Part shown: positions 32,006 through 43,161 of the stretch, in pieces | Numbering within the stretch: position 1 is the stretch's first letter | How the letters are laid out: every line of letters begins with the position of its first letter | NCBI RefSeq assembly: GCF_003573695.1 | Contig: NW_020650526.1 | Location: 3,486,208 to 3,550,207, forward strand | Direction: 5' to 3' | Length of the DNA: 64,000 bases | From: Papaver somniferum | Lineage: Eukaryota > Streptophyta > Magnoliopsida > Ranunculales > Papaveraceae | The notes under the pieces: model-generated | Databases searched by the model: none | Told to the model about the DNA's origin: nothing | The model's input: the letters and a program-made list of their open reading frames with translations, nothing else | Program-made: the position numbers and the translations under genes

Positions 32006-35000
32006 ATGACGAGAAGGAAGAAGCGTTCTACAAAGAGGTAACAAAAAACACTAATCTGTTTTTTGAGGTTTCTCGGTTGATTTTAACGTTTCACTGATGA
32101 ACTTATTATGGGTTTTGTTTGTAAGGTTGATTTATTTGGGTTTGTCGAATTTCTAGGGTTTTCTATGTTTATAGAATTTTTATGAAGTTCGAATTTGTTC
32201 TGCTGATAATGAAGTTCTACTGATAAATTTCTAGGGTTTCTTAATTTCAAAATTGGGTTCTGCTGATAATGATTAACTGAAATTGATTTCTAGGGTTTTT
32301 TATGGTTTGTGTGATAATTGATTTCTAGGGTTTTTATGGTTCTAGAATTTGTCTGTGATGGGTTTTCCATAAATTTGTCTGATATATATTTTGTTGTTCT
32401 TAATTGTAGAAAGCAAGTGGTTAAAGTGGTTAAAGAGGTTCAACAGGACATATTTCCAACCAGAAATATTAAGGTGAAGGATCTAATCAACACTGCTATG
32501 TGTTTTGAGTTTAAGGGTTTGTCCAGAGAAGATATGGGTATAAATCAGTTAAATTCTAGGATTAGTCCTATGTTGAGATTAACCAGTAGGGAGACATTGG
32601 ACATTCTATGGTTTGTTGATCCATGCCTACCATCAAACATCATTAATGATGTAGAATTTTGGTTTTTCTGGGAAAATGCAATTGAAGATGAACATGGTTG
32701 GATTACATTGTATTTGCAAGTGATGCCACTAGATGATAATGGTGAGATAGATGTATCTCAGGTTACTGCAGATTCACAGCCTCCTCCACCACAAATGACA
32801 CCCAAAAAGAATGTGACTCCAAAGAAGCCAGTCTCTAAGACTCCACCTAAACCAGTTTTTACTAGTGGTTCATCACCTAAGAGATGGCATGGCAAGTAAG
32901 TTAGAAGAAGTCAAAGAATATCAAGGATGAAGAAGAAGAATCCTACTAAAGTGTTTGTTGATTTAGCTGGTAGTGAAGAAGATGTTTCTGATGAATATGT
33001 TGATGATGGAGGTGTATCAGTTCCACAGTTTACTCAACAAACACAAGCAAGTGTAGCTGAAAATGATGATGGAGATGTTTATATTCCACAGTTTACTCAA
33101 CAAACACAAGCAAGTGTAGCTGAGAGTAATCATGTTTTGGAGGCTAGTGGAGCTGAACAAGGTAATGAGATACCTAGATTAGATGATTATTTCAATCATG
33201 ACTTTTGGGTTGAAGCTACAACACAGGCATAAGTGGTGGAAGATTTGTTTGCAGTTGTCCAAGAGTACAAGAAAAGTGATGAGTATGTCATGCACTTGAA
33301 AAATGTAGAAGAAGATGAATGTAACCCTGATGATGAGGATGTCCTGAAGATGAATGACAATGACAGTGAAGAGAAAGATATCAAGAGTTACAATAAGTTT
33401 CTACAAAAAGTTGAGAATGGGTATCTTTCAGATGGTACTGCAAGTGAGAGAAGTGATGGTGATAATGTTGATAATGATGCTGCAAGTGATGGTGATAATG
33501 TTGATAATGATGTTGCAAGTGATGATGATAATGTTGATAGTGATGCTGGTGATCCAAACTTTGGGTAGGTGGAGGTTGAGAATGACAAGGAAGGTATGTG
33601 ATTGCTTTTGTCTCTTTTTAAACTTTGATGTGTTTGATTGTATAATCCTTTAATTTATTTAGTACTAATGCCCTTATCTCTGTGGTTTTGTAGAGGACCA
33701 TTATGGGGACTTGGTCTCTGACAGAGAAGAAGAAGGTAAACTGTCATTTGTTTTGTTGTCTTTTGTTTTTCTTATTCTTTGTTTGTTTGTTATGTTTGTT
33801 TGTTATGTTTGTTTGAAGTGAAACTACATTTTTTTTTGTACTGCATAACTTGTTATGCACATTTTTTTGTACTGCATAACTAGTTATGCATATTTTTTTT
33901 GCATTTGCAGTGATTTATGATAAGCATAACCTTCAATTGCATCTGCATAACTGGTTATGCACATTTTTTTTGTACTGCATAACTTGTTATGCACATTTTC
34001 TTTGTACTGCACAACTAGTTATGCATTTTTATTTGCATCCGCAGTGATTTATGATAAGCATAACCTTTGATGCATCTGCATAACTAGTTATGCACTTTTT
34101 GTTGTACTGCATAACTTGTTATACATCTGCATAACTGGTTATGCACATTTTCCCCTTGTTTGAAGGGCTCTAACTGAGACATTTGTTTTTGGGAATTTGT
34201 ATCAGAAACCAACAAGAATGATGGGCTTGAACTTATAGTATCAGAAAGCAACAAGACTGATGGGCCTAATTATTCAAAGCCTAAATGTTCAAAGCCTCAT
34301 GATAACACACAGTTTGAAGAAGAGCATGCACAACATTTTAAGGATGAGGAAGATGAGGAGATGTTCCCTGAGGGAATTACTTTTGAACAAGTGGATCCTT
34401 ACAGCCTAGTGAAGGGAAGCAAGTTTGTCAGCAAGAATGCTCTCAAGAAGCATTTGAGGGCCTACTGTGTGAAGCATAGACATTAGGTCAAGTTTAAAGA
34501 TTCAAACAACTACAAGATTAGGGTGAAGTGCATTCATCATGAGAAGACCAAGTGTCCTATGTTCATTTATGGAAGAGTTTTGAAGGGTGAAGGAACTACA
34601 TTTACTCTGAGAAGTTGGAATGTGAAGCACACATGCAATGGAAATGTTAAAGGGGAGAACAGATGTGCAAATCCAGAATTTGTAGCTGACTGGTACATGC
34701 ATAGGTTGGAGACTCTAGGTAAAAAAAACAAAATCCCTGATCCTGAGTCATTGGCAAATGAGTTCAACAAAACAATGAAAGTGAACATTAAGTACCATAC
34801 AGCATGGAGAGCAAGAAATATTGTGTTGCAGAAACTTCATGGCAGCTATGAGGAGCAGTACAAGAAAATTCCTGCATTCTGTGAAATGGTGAAGGTAACA
34901 TTAATTGTTTTGTTGTTTGTTTGTTAATGTTTGTCTTAATATTACAAATTATATGGCATTAACATTACTTTGTTGTAATTGCAGGAAAAAATGCCTGGCA

Positions 35001-36406
35001 GTGTAGCTAGTTTCTCATATGGAAGCACAAACAACACATTCTTGTCAATGACACTCTGCTTCAAGCCTGCTATAGAAGGATTCTTGGCTGGATGTAGGAA
35101 AATCATTGGATTGGATTCTTGTTATTTGTATGGGAAGTATGGTGGTGTTTTACTGGTTGCAACAGGTCTAGATGGTCAGAATGGTTTAGTACCTCTTGGT
35201 ATAATGGTGTGTAGGATTGAAACCATTGAGAACTGGAAGATTTTTCTCAAAGAATTGAAAGCTATACTGGGTGAAGACTTGCATTTCACCATTATATCAG
35301 ACAAGCAGAAGGGGATTAGTGAAGCTTGTGACAAATACTTCTGCTTAGATGAGCACAGATTATGTTTCAGGTTAACTTTTATATCCTTAATATTTCCTAA
35401 TAATATAAGTTCAATGACTAACTGTTTCTTATTGATAAATTGACAGACATTTGATGAAGAATTTCAAGAAGTATTTCAAGTCATACAGCTTACATGTTCA
35501 TTTCTGGAATGCTGCCAAATGTTACAAGAAGAGAAACTATCAGGTATGCTCATTTCTCAAAACAATATAATGTAACTTCAAGTATTACATACATGAGTTT
35601 GATACTATTTATGTCATGTTTGTTTTTAGAAACACATGGATAAATTATTTGCTGGGGATGAAAAAGCTGCACTGTATCTCATAGATCAAAAACCTGAAAG
35701 CTGGTCTAGGTCTCATTTTTCTCAAATGACAGCAAGTGTGAGCACATCAACAATAATTTCTCAGAGTCTTTCAACAACATGGCCAATCCCTTTAGAGATA
35801 AGCCAATCATTACAGTTGCACAAATGTATAATACACAACCTTTAAGGGTTTCATATCTATCTTAACAAATATCTTTTCTTTCTTCCTCTCTTTGTGTAGA
35901 ATATACTGGTAGAGTTCATTAATCCTCCTGTTATCATAAGAAAAACTGGAAGGCCAAGAAAGAAGAGGATTCCTTCTTATGATGAAGCTGGAAGTGTGAA
36001 GAAAATGAGAAAGTGTAAGAAGTGTGGAGTTTATGGTCACTATGCAATAACTTGTGCTGGTGGAGAGGTTGGAAAGAATCCAAAGGGAGAAAAACCTAGA
36101 ACCTTTGTTGATGGCTCAACATCATCTACTCATGTCCCTGAACCACCAAAAAGGAAGTACAATAGAAAGAAACTAGTTGTTAGTGCTTCTGCAGGTGCAT
36201 CTACTAATGCTAAGGATGGAATGAAGAACCAAAACAATTCAGAATCTTCTAAACAAGGTTCTGCAAAAGGGAGAAAGAGAAAGGATTCTTCTCAACCTGC
36301 TTTCAATCAGACTAATCAACATGTTGGATCTGTCAACAACAAAGTCACCTTCACAGTTGCAGATCCAAAGGGAAAGAAGAAACCAAAGAAGTACATGAAA
36401 GTCTGA
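32006..36406 (+). pseudogene. mudrA-type MULE transposase, multi-exon, inactivated
   Basis: Exons can be followed: 32006-32037 (MTRRKKRSTKR), 32410 onward, 33694-33735, 34206-34894, 34985-35370, 35447-35543, 35630-35829 and 35900-36406. Junctions follow the GT-AG rule. Domains in order are: an N-terminal PB1-like region; acidic linkers with a repeated PQFTQQTQASVAE; the MuDR DNA-binding region (KHLRAYCVKHRH, CIHHEKTKC); the MULE transposase core with GLDSCYLYGKYGG, the second Asp in IISDKQKGI and DEHRLCFRH; and a CCHC knuckle CKKCGVYGHYAITC after a basic GRPRKKR. In-frame stops lie at 32897, 33230, 33566 and 34484, with a one-base shift near 35735. The SWIM zinc finger expected between core and knuckle is missing. 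Confidence 0.88.
33843..34144. repeat. eight copies of a 16 bp palindrome in a transposase intron
   Basis: GCATAACTAGTTATGC or a one- or two-base variant occurs at 33843, 33874, 33945, 33977, 34019, 34079, 34109 and 34129, mostly introduced by GTACT or ATCT. The array lies wholly in the intron 33736-34205. A larger unit containing TGATTTATGATAAGCATAAC is itself present twice. Confidence 0.92.
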
Positions 36407-36687
36407 TGGGTTGGTTGTCTCTTTTGTTTTTGTTCTGTGACTGGATCTGAACAATATGGTTGATACTATTTATGTTTAATTTTGGTTATCCTTTGTGAAT
36501 GGATGAATGGATGCTTTTGTAAGACAATGCAAGTTCTGAAATGGGAGAAATTTTATTATAAAATTGTTGCAGGCTACATTTTCAGATTTTTCTTAAATTC
36601 CTTGCATATTTCATACACTTTACCCTTCATTGTATCTTTGTTTTCAATGACAAGAGCATCTGAAGCCCATCTGAATGCATCACAGTA

Positions 36688-37128
36688 TTATTTCTTGCAC
36701 ACAAGGTAAGCTATGTTGAAATTATGTTGATTTTTGCATATCTTCAGTTCTAATTGAGAGTTGCAGTTGTCTTTAAAGCATTTTTGAAACTTCAGTGGAT
36801 AACTTGTAACACTGTGATTGTCTTCTCTACAGGCAATACAACCATGACCTGATGGAAGCTTGATTGGAAGTGCTGAAGAATGGGTAGAAGCTTGAGAAAA
36901 CCACTCAAAGTAGTTGCAGGTAGGATTCAAGCATTTCAAGAACAAATTTCCATTACTTACATCTTTTTTAGACCTCAACAAATCTCTTACTCCATTACAA
37001 GGTACATGTTTGCACCTTGAATAAACCCATGGACATGCTTTTGTTTCATGATCTTCTTCCATTTCACACATTAAACACACTAGCATACTAGTTGAAGAAC
37101 TTGCTTTATCATTCATACCACCACCCAT
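36688..37128 (-). CDS. zinc-finger protein (CCHC plus GRF-like) encoded in the MULE
   Basis: An open reading of 146 codons starts within 350 bp of the right end and converges on the transposase gene. Residues 18-34 form a zinc knuckle (CLMCEMEEDHETKAC, pattern CX2CX4HX4C). A second finger lies around residues 60-78 (NLFLKCLNPTCNYFEWF) and has the GRF-type signature, a Cys pair followed by FEW. A later CIAC may be part of another site. The expected role is nucleic-acid binding. No catalytic domain is seen. Unlike the transposase, it has no stop or shift. The two-gene convergent plan recalls maize MuDR (mudrA and mudrB), but I see no evidence that this protein is related to MURB. Introns near the 3' part are possible. 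Confidence 0.7.
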   Translation of the reverse strand: MGGGMNDKASSSTSMLVCLMCEMEEDHETKACPWVYSRCKHVPCNGVRDLLRSKKDVSNGNLFLKCLNPTCNYFEWFSQASTHSSALPIKLPSGHGCIACREDNHSVTSYPLKFQKCFKDNCNSQLELKICKNQHNFNIAYLVCKK

Positions 37129-37359
37129 TTTTCAGTTCTGAAAATGAAGAGAAGCAGAAGTATGTGGTTGTGGAGACGTTCATTTATGATTTATGGAGAA
37201 GAAGATAAGAGTGCCACGTAAGCAGTGTCACGTGGTCCTTGCCACGTAAGCAGTGCCACGTACGCACTGGGTGATGACGTATAAAGAGTCATAGTAGCTG
37301 GTTGGGTCGAAATAACCGATTCAAAGGACTTTTAGGTCTTTTTAAGTGCACCTAACGGT

Positions 37360-37472
37360 GTTAACTTTCCATCCATCACTTTTGGTCAAAACTTGCCTAG
37401 TCTAGCAATAAATAAAAAAATGGCCTAGAAATGAAAAACACCAAAAAACGGGCCTATTTTTGTGAAAAGCCC
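37360..37472 (-). repeat. right terminal inverted repeat of the MULE
   Basis: The inverse of 31484-31600 with scattered differences. It ends TGTGAAAAGCCC before the 9 bp target copy. Confidence 0.8.
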
Positions 37473-37481
37473 AATTTTTTT

Positions 37482-38130
37482 CAATGGTGCCATGCATCAA
37501 GAACTTCTTATGGTTTGACGGAATGTATACACTTCCATCTGTTTTCCCTCTATTACTTTAACATTACTGAAATTATTTAAATTCTTGGTTTCTTTGTCGA
37601 TGGAATGACATGACAGAGATTATCTCTTGAGTTGTATGAAAATAAAATGTTTAAAGCCTTATTATTATCATATGGATTTTTCTCTAACCAAACGGAAGTC
37701 ATTCTTCGGACGTTAGAGTTGAAACTCCAACGCTTTTTATCTTACTTCCCCGAATGCTGATTTCATGAAAGGAGTTTATCACTATTGCTAAAGTATGGTA
37801 TGCTAAAGTGTGAATTTAGAACAATTTATGCTCACCGTATTTCGTTATTTTTTTTTTCTATTTCTTTTTTGTGCTAAACCGTATTTCGTCATATGTACCT
37901 TGCTAATTACTTCATATTTTGCATTGGTTATTTATGGCCTCTTTTGAATCCGGTTTTAGTGTCCCATTACAAGCTCGAATGATGTAAAAGTTTTGTTATG
38001 AAGAATACTTTTTTGGAAATTTACGTGAATGATGTCACGTGATATTTTGGTTTGACAAATCACTTTTACATTTTTACCCGATTATCTAATAGTAATTATG
38101 ATAACCCTAGAAGCTAGCGAAGCACAAACA
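37482..38130. other. non-coding stretch
   Basis: AT-rich sequence without a gene. It may include the body of an upstream Helitron whose 3' end is at 38183, but no 5' end was found. Confidence 0.35.
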
Positions 38131-38183
38131 GGTTGAGGCCCGTTCATAGATCTGCCTCAACCGTAGACCGGGATGATACCTAA
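38130..38183 (+). repeat. Helitron-like 3' terminus, older copy
   Basis: GGTTGAGGCCC...GTAGACCGGGATGATACCTAA resembles the terminus at 38889-38922 with extra bases in the hairpin loop. It ends CTAA, allowed by the CTRR rule, and directly abuts the TC start of the next unit. Confidence 0.5.
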
Positions 38184-38922
38184 TCAATGTTCTAAGGAAA
38201 GGTGGTGTCTACGGTGGATAAAGAATGGTTGGGATGCTCCAAAATTTTGGACAGAGGAGATTATGTTTTGGCCCGACCAAGTCTAGCCTTAACTTCCGGA
38301 TTAATTTAATCCTAACAGTGTCTGCCCGTCCCCGGCTAACATTAAATCTGCTTTGGTAACGACCGTAGTACATGGGACTATTTGTTGGGCCCTGCATGTT
38401 CGATTAGGATTGCATGATTTATGCCGATAAAGTCCATTTCCCCCACCGATCCCATATAAGCTATTTTGGGTTAACTGAAAACAAATAGCCAAAATTAAGC
38501 CCTAATCATCATAACAAAGTGATTACATTTCCTACATTGTTCCTAAATATGGAACAAGAATGAAATAAATGACATCTAATCTAATTCAAACCCAAAGCCG
38601 AAAAAATCTCTAGGATTCCATACTCTAAATTTTAAGCAGGATTGACGTAGTTTATTTGGAGAAGCGGGTGAATTAGACTTAGGACACGATGGGACCAATA
38701 TTGCAATTTAAGCCCCGAGTTGAGAGAAATGGACCTCTTTTTCTCTTACTTATGTATCCTTCTTTTTTGTATATTCAGTAGCGTACTTTGCTGATATTGT
38801 TTATGAACTAATCAAAAGGAGATGAGCTAATCAACCAAGCATTCTATAATGTGAAAAATAAATCATAACAACAAAAAGAAATAAAAAAGGTTGAGCCCGG
38901 CCGTAGGCCGGATGATACCTAG
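38184..38922 (+). mobile_element. probable non-autonomous Helitron, 739 bp
   Basis: Starts TCAATGTTCTAAGG after an A. It ends with the hairpin CCGGCC-GTA-GGCCGG, eight more bases and CTAG before a T, which is the Helitron end structure (5' TC, 3' hairpin plus CTRR, insertion between A and T). A second copy of its first 80 bp at 29946 starts at the same base, which supports the 5' boundary. No coding content. Confidence 0.6.
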
Positions 38923-39429
38923 TAATCTCTCTAAGTAATAATTTTTTTCGTTCTCAGAACTATTATTTTGAAGAAGTTTTACTGTAAGAGTAAAATTCAT
39001 GATATCCTTCCGTTTTGATACGAAATGTAGTCATCATATGAAAATGTCCTACTAAATCCCACAAACATTTCAGCTGTCCCTTGCCAGTGTCTATAAAGTA
39101 AAACGACCATTGGGAAACTATTCCAACACGGAAATGCTAAACATACCGAGGGAGTGAGGGGAGTATCTTGTACACTCTCCCGACTATCACATTTTTATAG
39201 GACTTATCAAATAGAAATATGACCCATGCTAAGCCCTGTGATCGGTGAAGCCCAAGTCTTTAAAACGGTGACACGTGCTTCGCAAGATATTGATATTCAC
39301 ACCAATGTTGATTTATCTGCCCCCATTCCATGAAATCTTTGGCAATTAAATAATTTGACGTTGTCGTGAAGGAGATATTGGAAAAAATTTCTATGTCCAC
39401 ACGTGATTGTGCTCTTTGACAGTGTAACA

Positions 39430-40082
39430 AGTCGGAACATGCTCAGGATTTCCTCAAAGCTTTACCAATTGCGAGCCTCAATCAGCAAGTGAGTGCACAA
39501 AAATTTAGAGCTTGTGCTATCGTTTGGGAATCCCATTATTTTCTGACGACAACCAATGTGCTTTATGTGATCGAGACTTGGATTGCTATGGGGATCATGC
39601 CTTATATGTTCACATGAGGTGGGGATCAAATTTCGGCATATATTTGTGCGTGACATCATAGTGGACATGTGTATTCGAGATGTTTTTCCAGATACAAAGG
39701 AAGTTTCCTTGGGGCTTACGACTAATGATGGTAGCGCTTTACGTCCTACAAATGTTTTTGTCTGCAATTGGGAAAGTGGTCGGGATATGTGCTTGGATGT
39801 GACTGGGGTCTCGCCTTTTTCTGTTAGGGGGTCCGGACCTTTCATCCCGGCTTAGCTTTGAGCAATGCTATTACACGCAAAAAGAAAAAAAAATACTTGG
39901 ATAAGTGTTTGGCTCAAGGTTATGGATTTGGCACCCTGGCTTTCACGACGTTTGGAGAGCTTGGTGAGGATACAGTTGGTTTACTCAAGAGGCTGCATAA
40001 TCATCTGTCTAGGTTTGATGTTCGTGCAAAGAAATGTAATTTCTTTTTTCACATATTAGGGAATGCGATTAAGCCACCTTAA
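39430..40082 (+). pseudogene. C-terminal part of a plant reverse-transcriptase-type ORF
   Basis: Reading across two frames gives a cysteine site CALCDRDLDCYGDHA and then EVGIKFRHIFVRDI, LRPTNVFVCNWESGRD and CLDVTGVSPF. After a stop at 39853-39855 come RKKKKKYLDKC and GYGFGTLAFTTFGELGEDTV. I recognise this order from abundant plant ORFs annotated as reverse-transcriptase-related, where a GDHALHC zinc-site block is followed by a nuclease-like region. A frame change lies near 39603 and stops near 39853. Upstream parts, including any RT core, are absent. The assignment is from memory of the family, not a search. Confidence 0.55.
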
Positions 40083-40279
40083 AGAGGCTCGAGGCCAGCT
40101 CCTCGTTAGGATTCCAACTAATTTCTTGTCGTCTGATGATGCACTTGATATTTAAATCTAAATTGGAATTATTATTTTAGGGAATATTTCAAGAAAATAA
40201 AAACAGAGATTATGTAAGATAAACACAAGATTTATTAGGAATTTTATAACTATCAATAAATGTTTTTATTTATAATATA
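40083..40279. other. AT-rich spacer
   Basis: Nothing recognised between the RT-type remnant and the LINE tail. Confidence 0.4.
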
Positions 40280-40597
40280 TTAGTTTTTCTTTATCGACAA
40301 ACTTGGAAGATGTTATAAATGGCTTACTAGAGGTAAGAAAGGAAGAGCTCAAAGAGCTTACAAACCCAGCTGCTTGACAAGAGCCGAAACGGTAAGCCTA
40401 AAAAAACTAAAAAGAAAATAAACTAAATTACGAAGAAGCTATCCCAACTCCCCATTACAATATCTAGACTAAAACCTTTTAATTCATTTGCGTTTCTCTT
40501 CCAAAGGTAGACTTGGATTATAACTTGCTCAATAACCCCTTGAATATCCGCATTATCATCGTCAGAAATAATTTTATTCCTAAAGTTCCAAATGGAC
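40280..40597 (-). mobile_element. LINE 3' end, part 1 (ORF2 end and 3' UTR)
   Basis: Minus-strand reading in frame with part 2 (46908-47057): after the joint come IWNFRNKIISDDDNADIQG and a tail ending GSWDSFFVI and TAG, then a 3' UTR. WSIWNFRNK-type motifs are the usual C-terminal signature of plant LINE ORF2 proteins. It is interrupted at 40597 by the CACTA element. Confidence 0.75.
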
Positions 40598-40614
40598 CAC
40601 TACAAGAAAAGTTG

Positions 40615-41130
40615 GATTAAGCGACCACGCATTTTTGGTTGGAAAAGCCCATATTGAGTCGCTCTAACCCTTAAAGCGACTTAATTTGGCTCTCGCTCTC
40701 GAGTTGCAAAAGGTGGGATTTGTACAAGTCTATAGCAGTTAGGCAATCGCTTTAGTAATCAAGCAACTATCATGTAGCGTCTGTTTTCTTAATTGCTTCA
40801 TGGCTAGACCGACCTTCCTAGAGCAAGCAAAATAGTGATCGCTTTAAAGCTAGACCAACCAAAATACAACAAGTAAAACGCTGATCACTTCATAGATAAA
40901 CCAACGATAATAGAGCAAGTAACGCCGATCGCTTCATAGATAGATCAACCATAATAGAGCAAGTGAAATGCCTGAAGTTAGTTGCTTACATTGTTGAGCT
41001 ACCAAATTTTTTGCCCTGAAGTTGGTTGCTTACATTTTTGAGCTACCGAAGTTGGTTGCTTACATTTTTGAGCTACCAAACTTTTTGCCTTGAAGTTAGT
41101 TGCTTACATTTTTGAGCTACCAAACTTTTT
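40615..41130. repeat. left subterminal repeats of the CACTA element
   Basis: Two families are seen. One has short units such as GATCGCTTCATAGATA.A.CAAC with AATAGAGCAAGT at about 40880-40970. The other has four copies of GAAGTTRGTTGCTTACATT followed by TTTGAGCTACC at about 40975-41130. Such direct and inverted subterminal units bind the transposase in CACTA elements. Confidence 0.8.
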
Positions 41131-42415
41131 GCCCGCTACATCTGTTGTTCTGGTGCCGGGACTATCTGGCCGATTTCAATTTTGATAATCAAATTGAAAT
41201 TAAAATTAAAATTGATACTAAAACAAATTATGAACCAAATTAAAAACTAAATCAAGTTTTATTATATCACATAGATCAATTTACATCATTTCTTTAAAAA
41301 AGACAATCTTTACAGGAACAAAAAGATTAAAAATACAAACTAATCATTTCTTAAAAAAATGATGATTACAATTTCCTTAATTTTGAAACAAAAGATGAAC
41401 ACTCCTTCGACTTTGTAGCACCAAGCTCATAATAAGAGATTCATACTGCCATCATTTTTGTGTTTAAGTTCCTCTCTGATCATAGATGCAGTTAGAGGAT
41501 ACTTGGTAATTAACACCTATGTAAATGCCAAGATATTCAAGCAAGTTAGTTTTCACGAGAAACACAAAGAGATGAGATTGATACTATGAACTTAACAAAC
41601 TGCAGAAAAAAAATGAACCAGAATAACAAAAAGCGAAATGCACAGGTAGTTCTTACATATAGGTTTGAGAAACTTTTCATTGTTAGGTTGAAACTGCAAA
41701 GTTTAAGGATCATTATCAATTAAGCCAACATACAAAACAACCTAAGACCGCAAGATGTCTAAATCTGAAATGAGTAACAACTTAAAATGTAAGGGTCAAA
41801 TGACTACATGTCCAATAAGGAACAACAAACACGGGAGACAGACTCGCTATAAAAATACCCAATATACTGTCTAGTAGCATTTTAGAGGCCATACTAACCA
41901 TTCTGCAACACCGAAAAAGGCATAATTGTGCCCTTTCAATTTGCACTCTCGTCTCATCTGCATCAACATGTATTCAATAAAACATCAAAAATCACCAGTA
42001 AATTCATTCACAAGCACATGGGAAAAAAATCTCAAATGGAATCAATAGTAATTCAGACAAACTGTACGGATTTTCATTATATATACAGGACAGTTTTTTT
42101 TGTAACAGATGTTTTTGATAATCATTTTTGAGAAATCAGAAAACCATGTAGTAGGTAGTCAAGACCATGTTCTGTAAAGTGATAACTATTTCCATTCACC
42201 AAAATCACTCTGTAACCCTATATGCAAAAGTACTAGTTTAATTGGATTACAATCTAACCCCCATACTTTATGTTCATTGAAACTGGAATGGAAAAATCTC
42301 AATCAAAATAAACTAAATGAATATCAGTTGGTTCTCTGGATCAATATGAATATCTTTCAAAACTGATAATAGAACTACTACAGCTTAGAAGAAAAAACCT
42401 ACTTCTACAACTGTT

Positions 42416-42759
42416 TTATGTTCCAAATCTACGGTCTCCTGCTCTCCGAATCTAGGAATTATAAACCTGCAAAATAGAAGACGTCATCTCGAATTTTAGA
42501 AGGTTTAAGCCAATGATCATTAATTCTTCAATTATTGTATATTCCCAGTGAGAAAATTACCTCTTCTCATTTACCGTGGGGTCGATTGTCCCAGTGTACA
42601 CATAAAGCTTAAAAATTTCATGAATAAAAACATTTATTCAGTCTGGAAGGAAGAGAATTACGCAGAATTACAGTAACACATAAAACAAGTGACTAAATTT
42701 TACCTAGGAAAATTCTCTCTTAGCTTCTGAAGAGCTGGAGGAGCATCTAAGATCAATAT
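42416..42759 (-). pseudogene. captured uracil phosphoribosyltransferase fragment (last three exons)
   Basis: Exons at 42704-42759, 42561-42607 and 42416-42476 have GT-AG introns between them. Translations match the C-terminal end of plant uracil phosphoribosyltransferase: LDAPPALQKLRENFP, LYVYTGTIDPTVNEK, then FIIP...AGDRRFGT and the natural stop TAA. In the family the last motif is G(F/Y)IIPGLGDAGDRSFGT. The enzyme makes UMP from uracil and PRPP, usually in plastids, and this end holds part of the substrate site. One base is missing before AGDR and one junction is out of phase. The fragment is therefore decayed and cannot be an enzyme. Confidence 0.85.
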
Positions 42760-43161
42760 CTGAGAAGTACACATAGTCAGCAATAATAACTAAATATAAG
42801 AGATACAAATATTTGACATTTTATATATTATCATGCATACGATAGAAATCCTAGTGAGCGACAATCATTTTGATGGGTGTTCAAGATATCTAAACAGCAT
42901 CATGCAATCTTGACTAATCACTTTCCACACCACAAACACCAGAACAATAAAACAAGAATCGAATCTCTTTGCACATACACAATATGAAGCTAAAGAATCA
43001 TATCCTGAACGCATAAACTTGTCATAACAATAAACTATCATCAAGCATGCGGTCCTAACCCAAACCATGGTGGATAAGAGGCTTCTTAAAGCCACAGTAA
43101 TTTATATTAACCGGAAATACACGATATAATATCATCAGTGGCAAAAAAAAACCACAATTAC

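Larger units (their letters stand above)
31484..37472 (+). mobile_element. complete Mutator-like element, 6.0 kb
   Basis: The flanking 9 bp AATTTTTTT occurs at 31475-31483 and 37473-37481. The inverted ends share ATTTCTAGGCCA.TTTTTT-type sequence followed by ACTAGGCAAGTT, extending over about 110 bp. It carries a mudrA-type transposase gene on the plus strand and a zinc-finger gene on the minus strand, converging. The length, the 9 bp duplication and the gene content fit an autonomous-type MULE. The transposase gene is now broken. Confidence 0.9.

Noticed and set aside
33843..34144. Palindrome array as a CRISPR-like repeat
   Set aside because: Units are 16 bp perfect palindromes with variable 4-40 bp spacing in a plant transposon intron. 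There are no spacers of regular length and no cas genes.
37481..37500. TCAATGGTGCC as the start of the upstream Helitron
   Set aside because: It follows T, not A, overlaps the MULE target duplication, and the similarity to the Helitron start stops after six bases.
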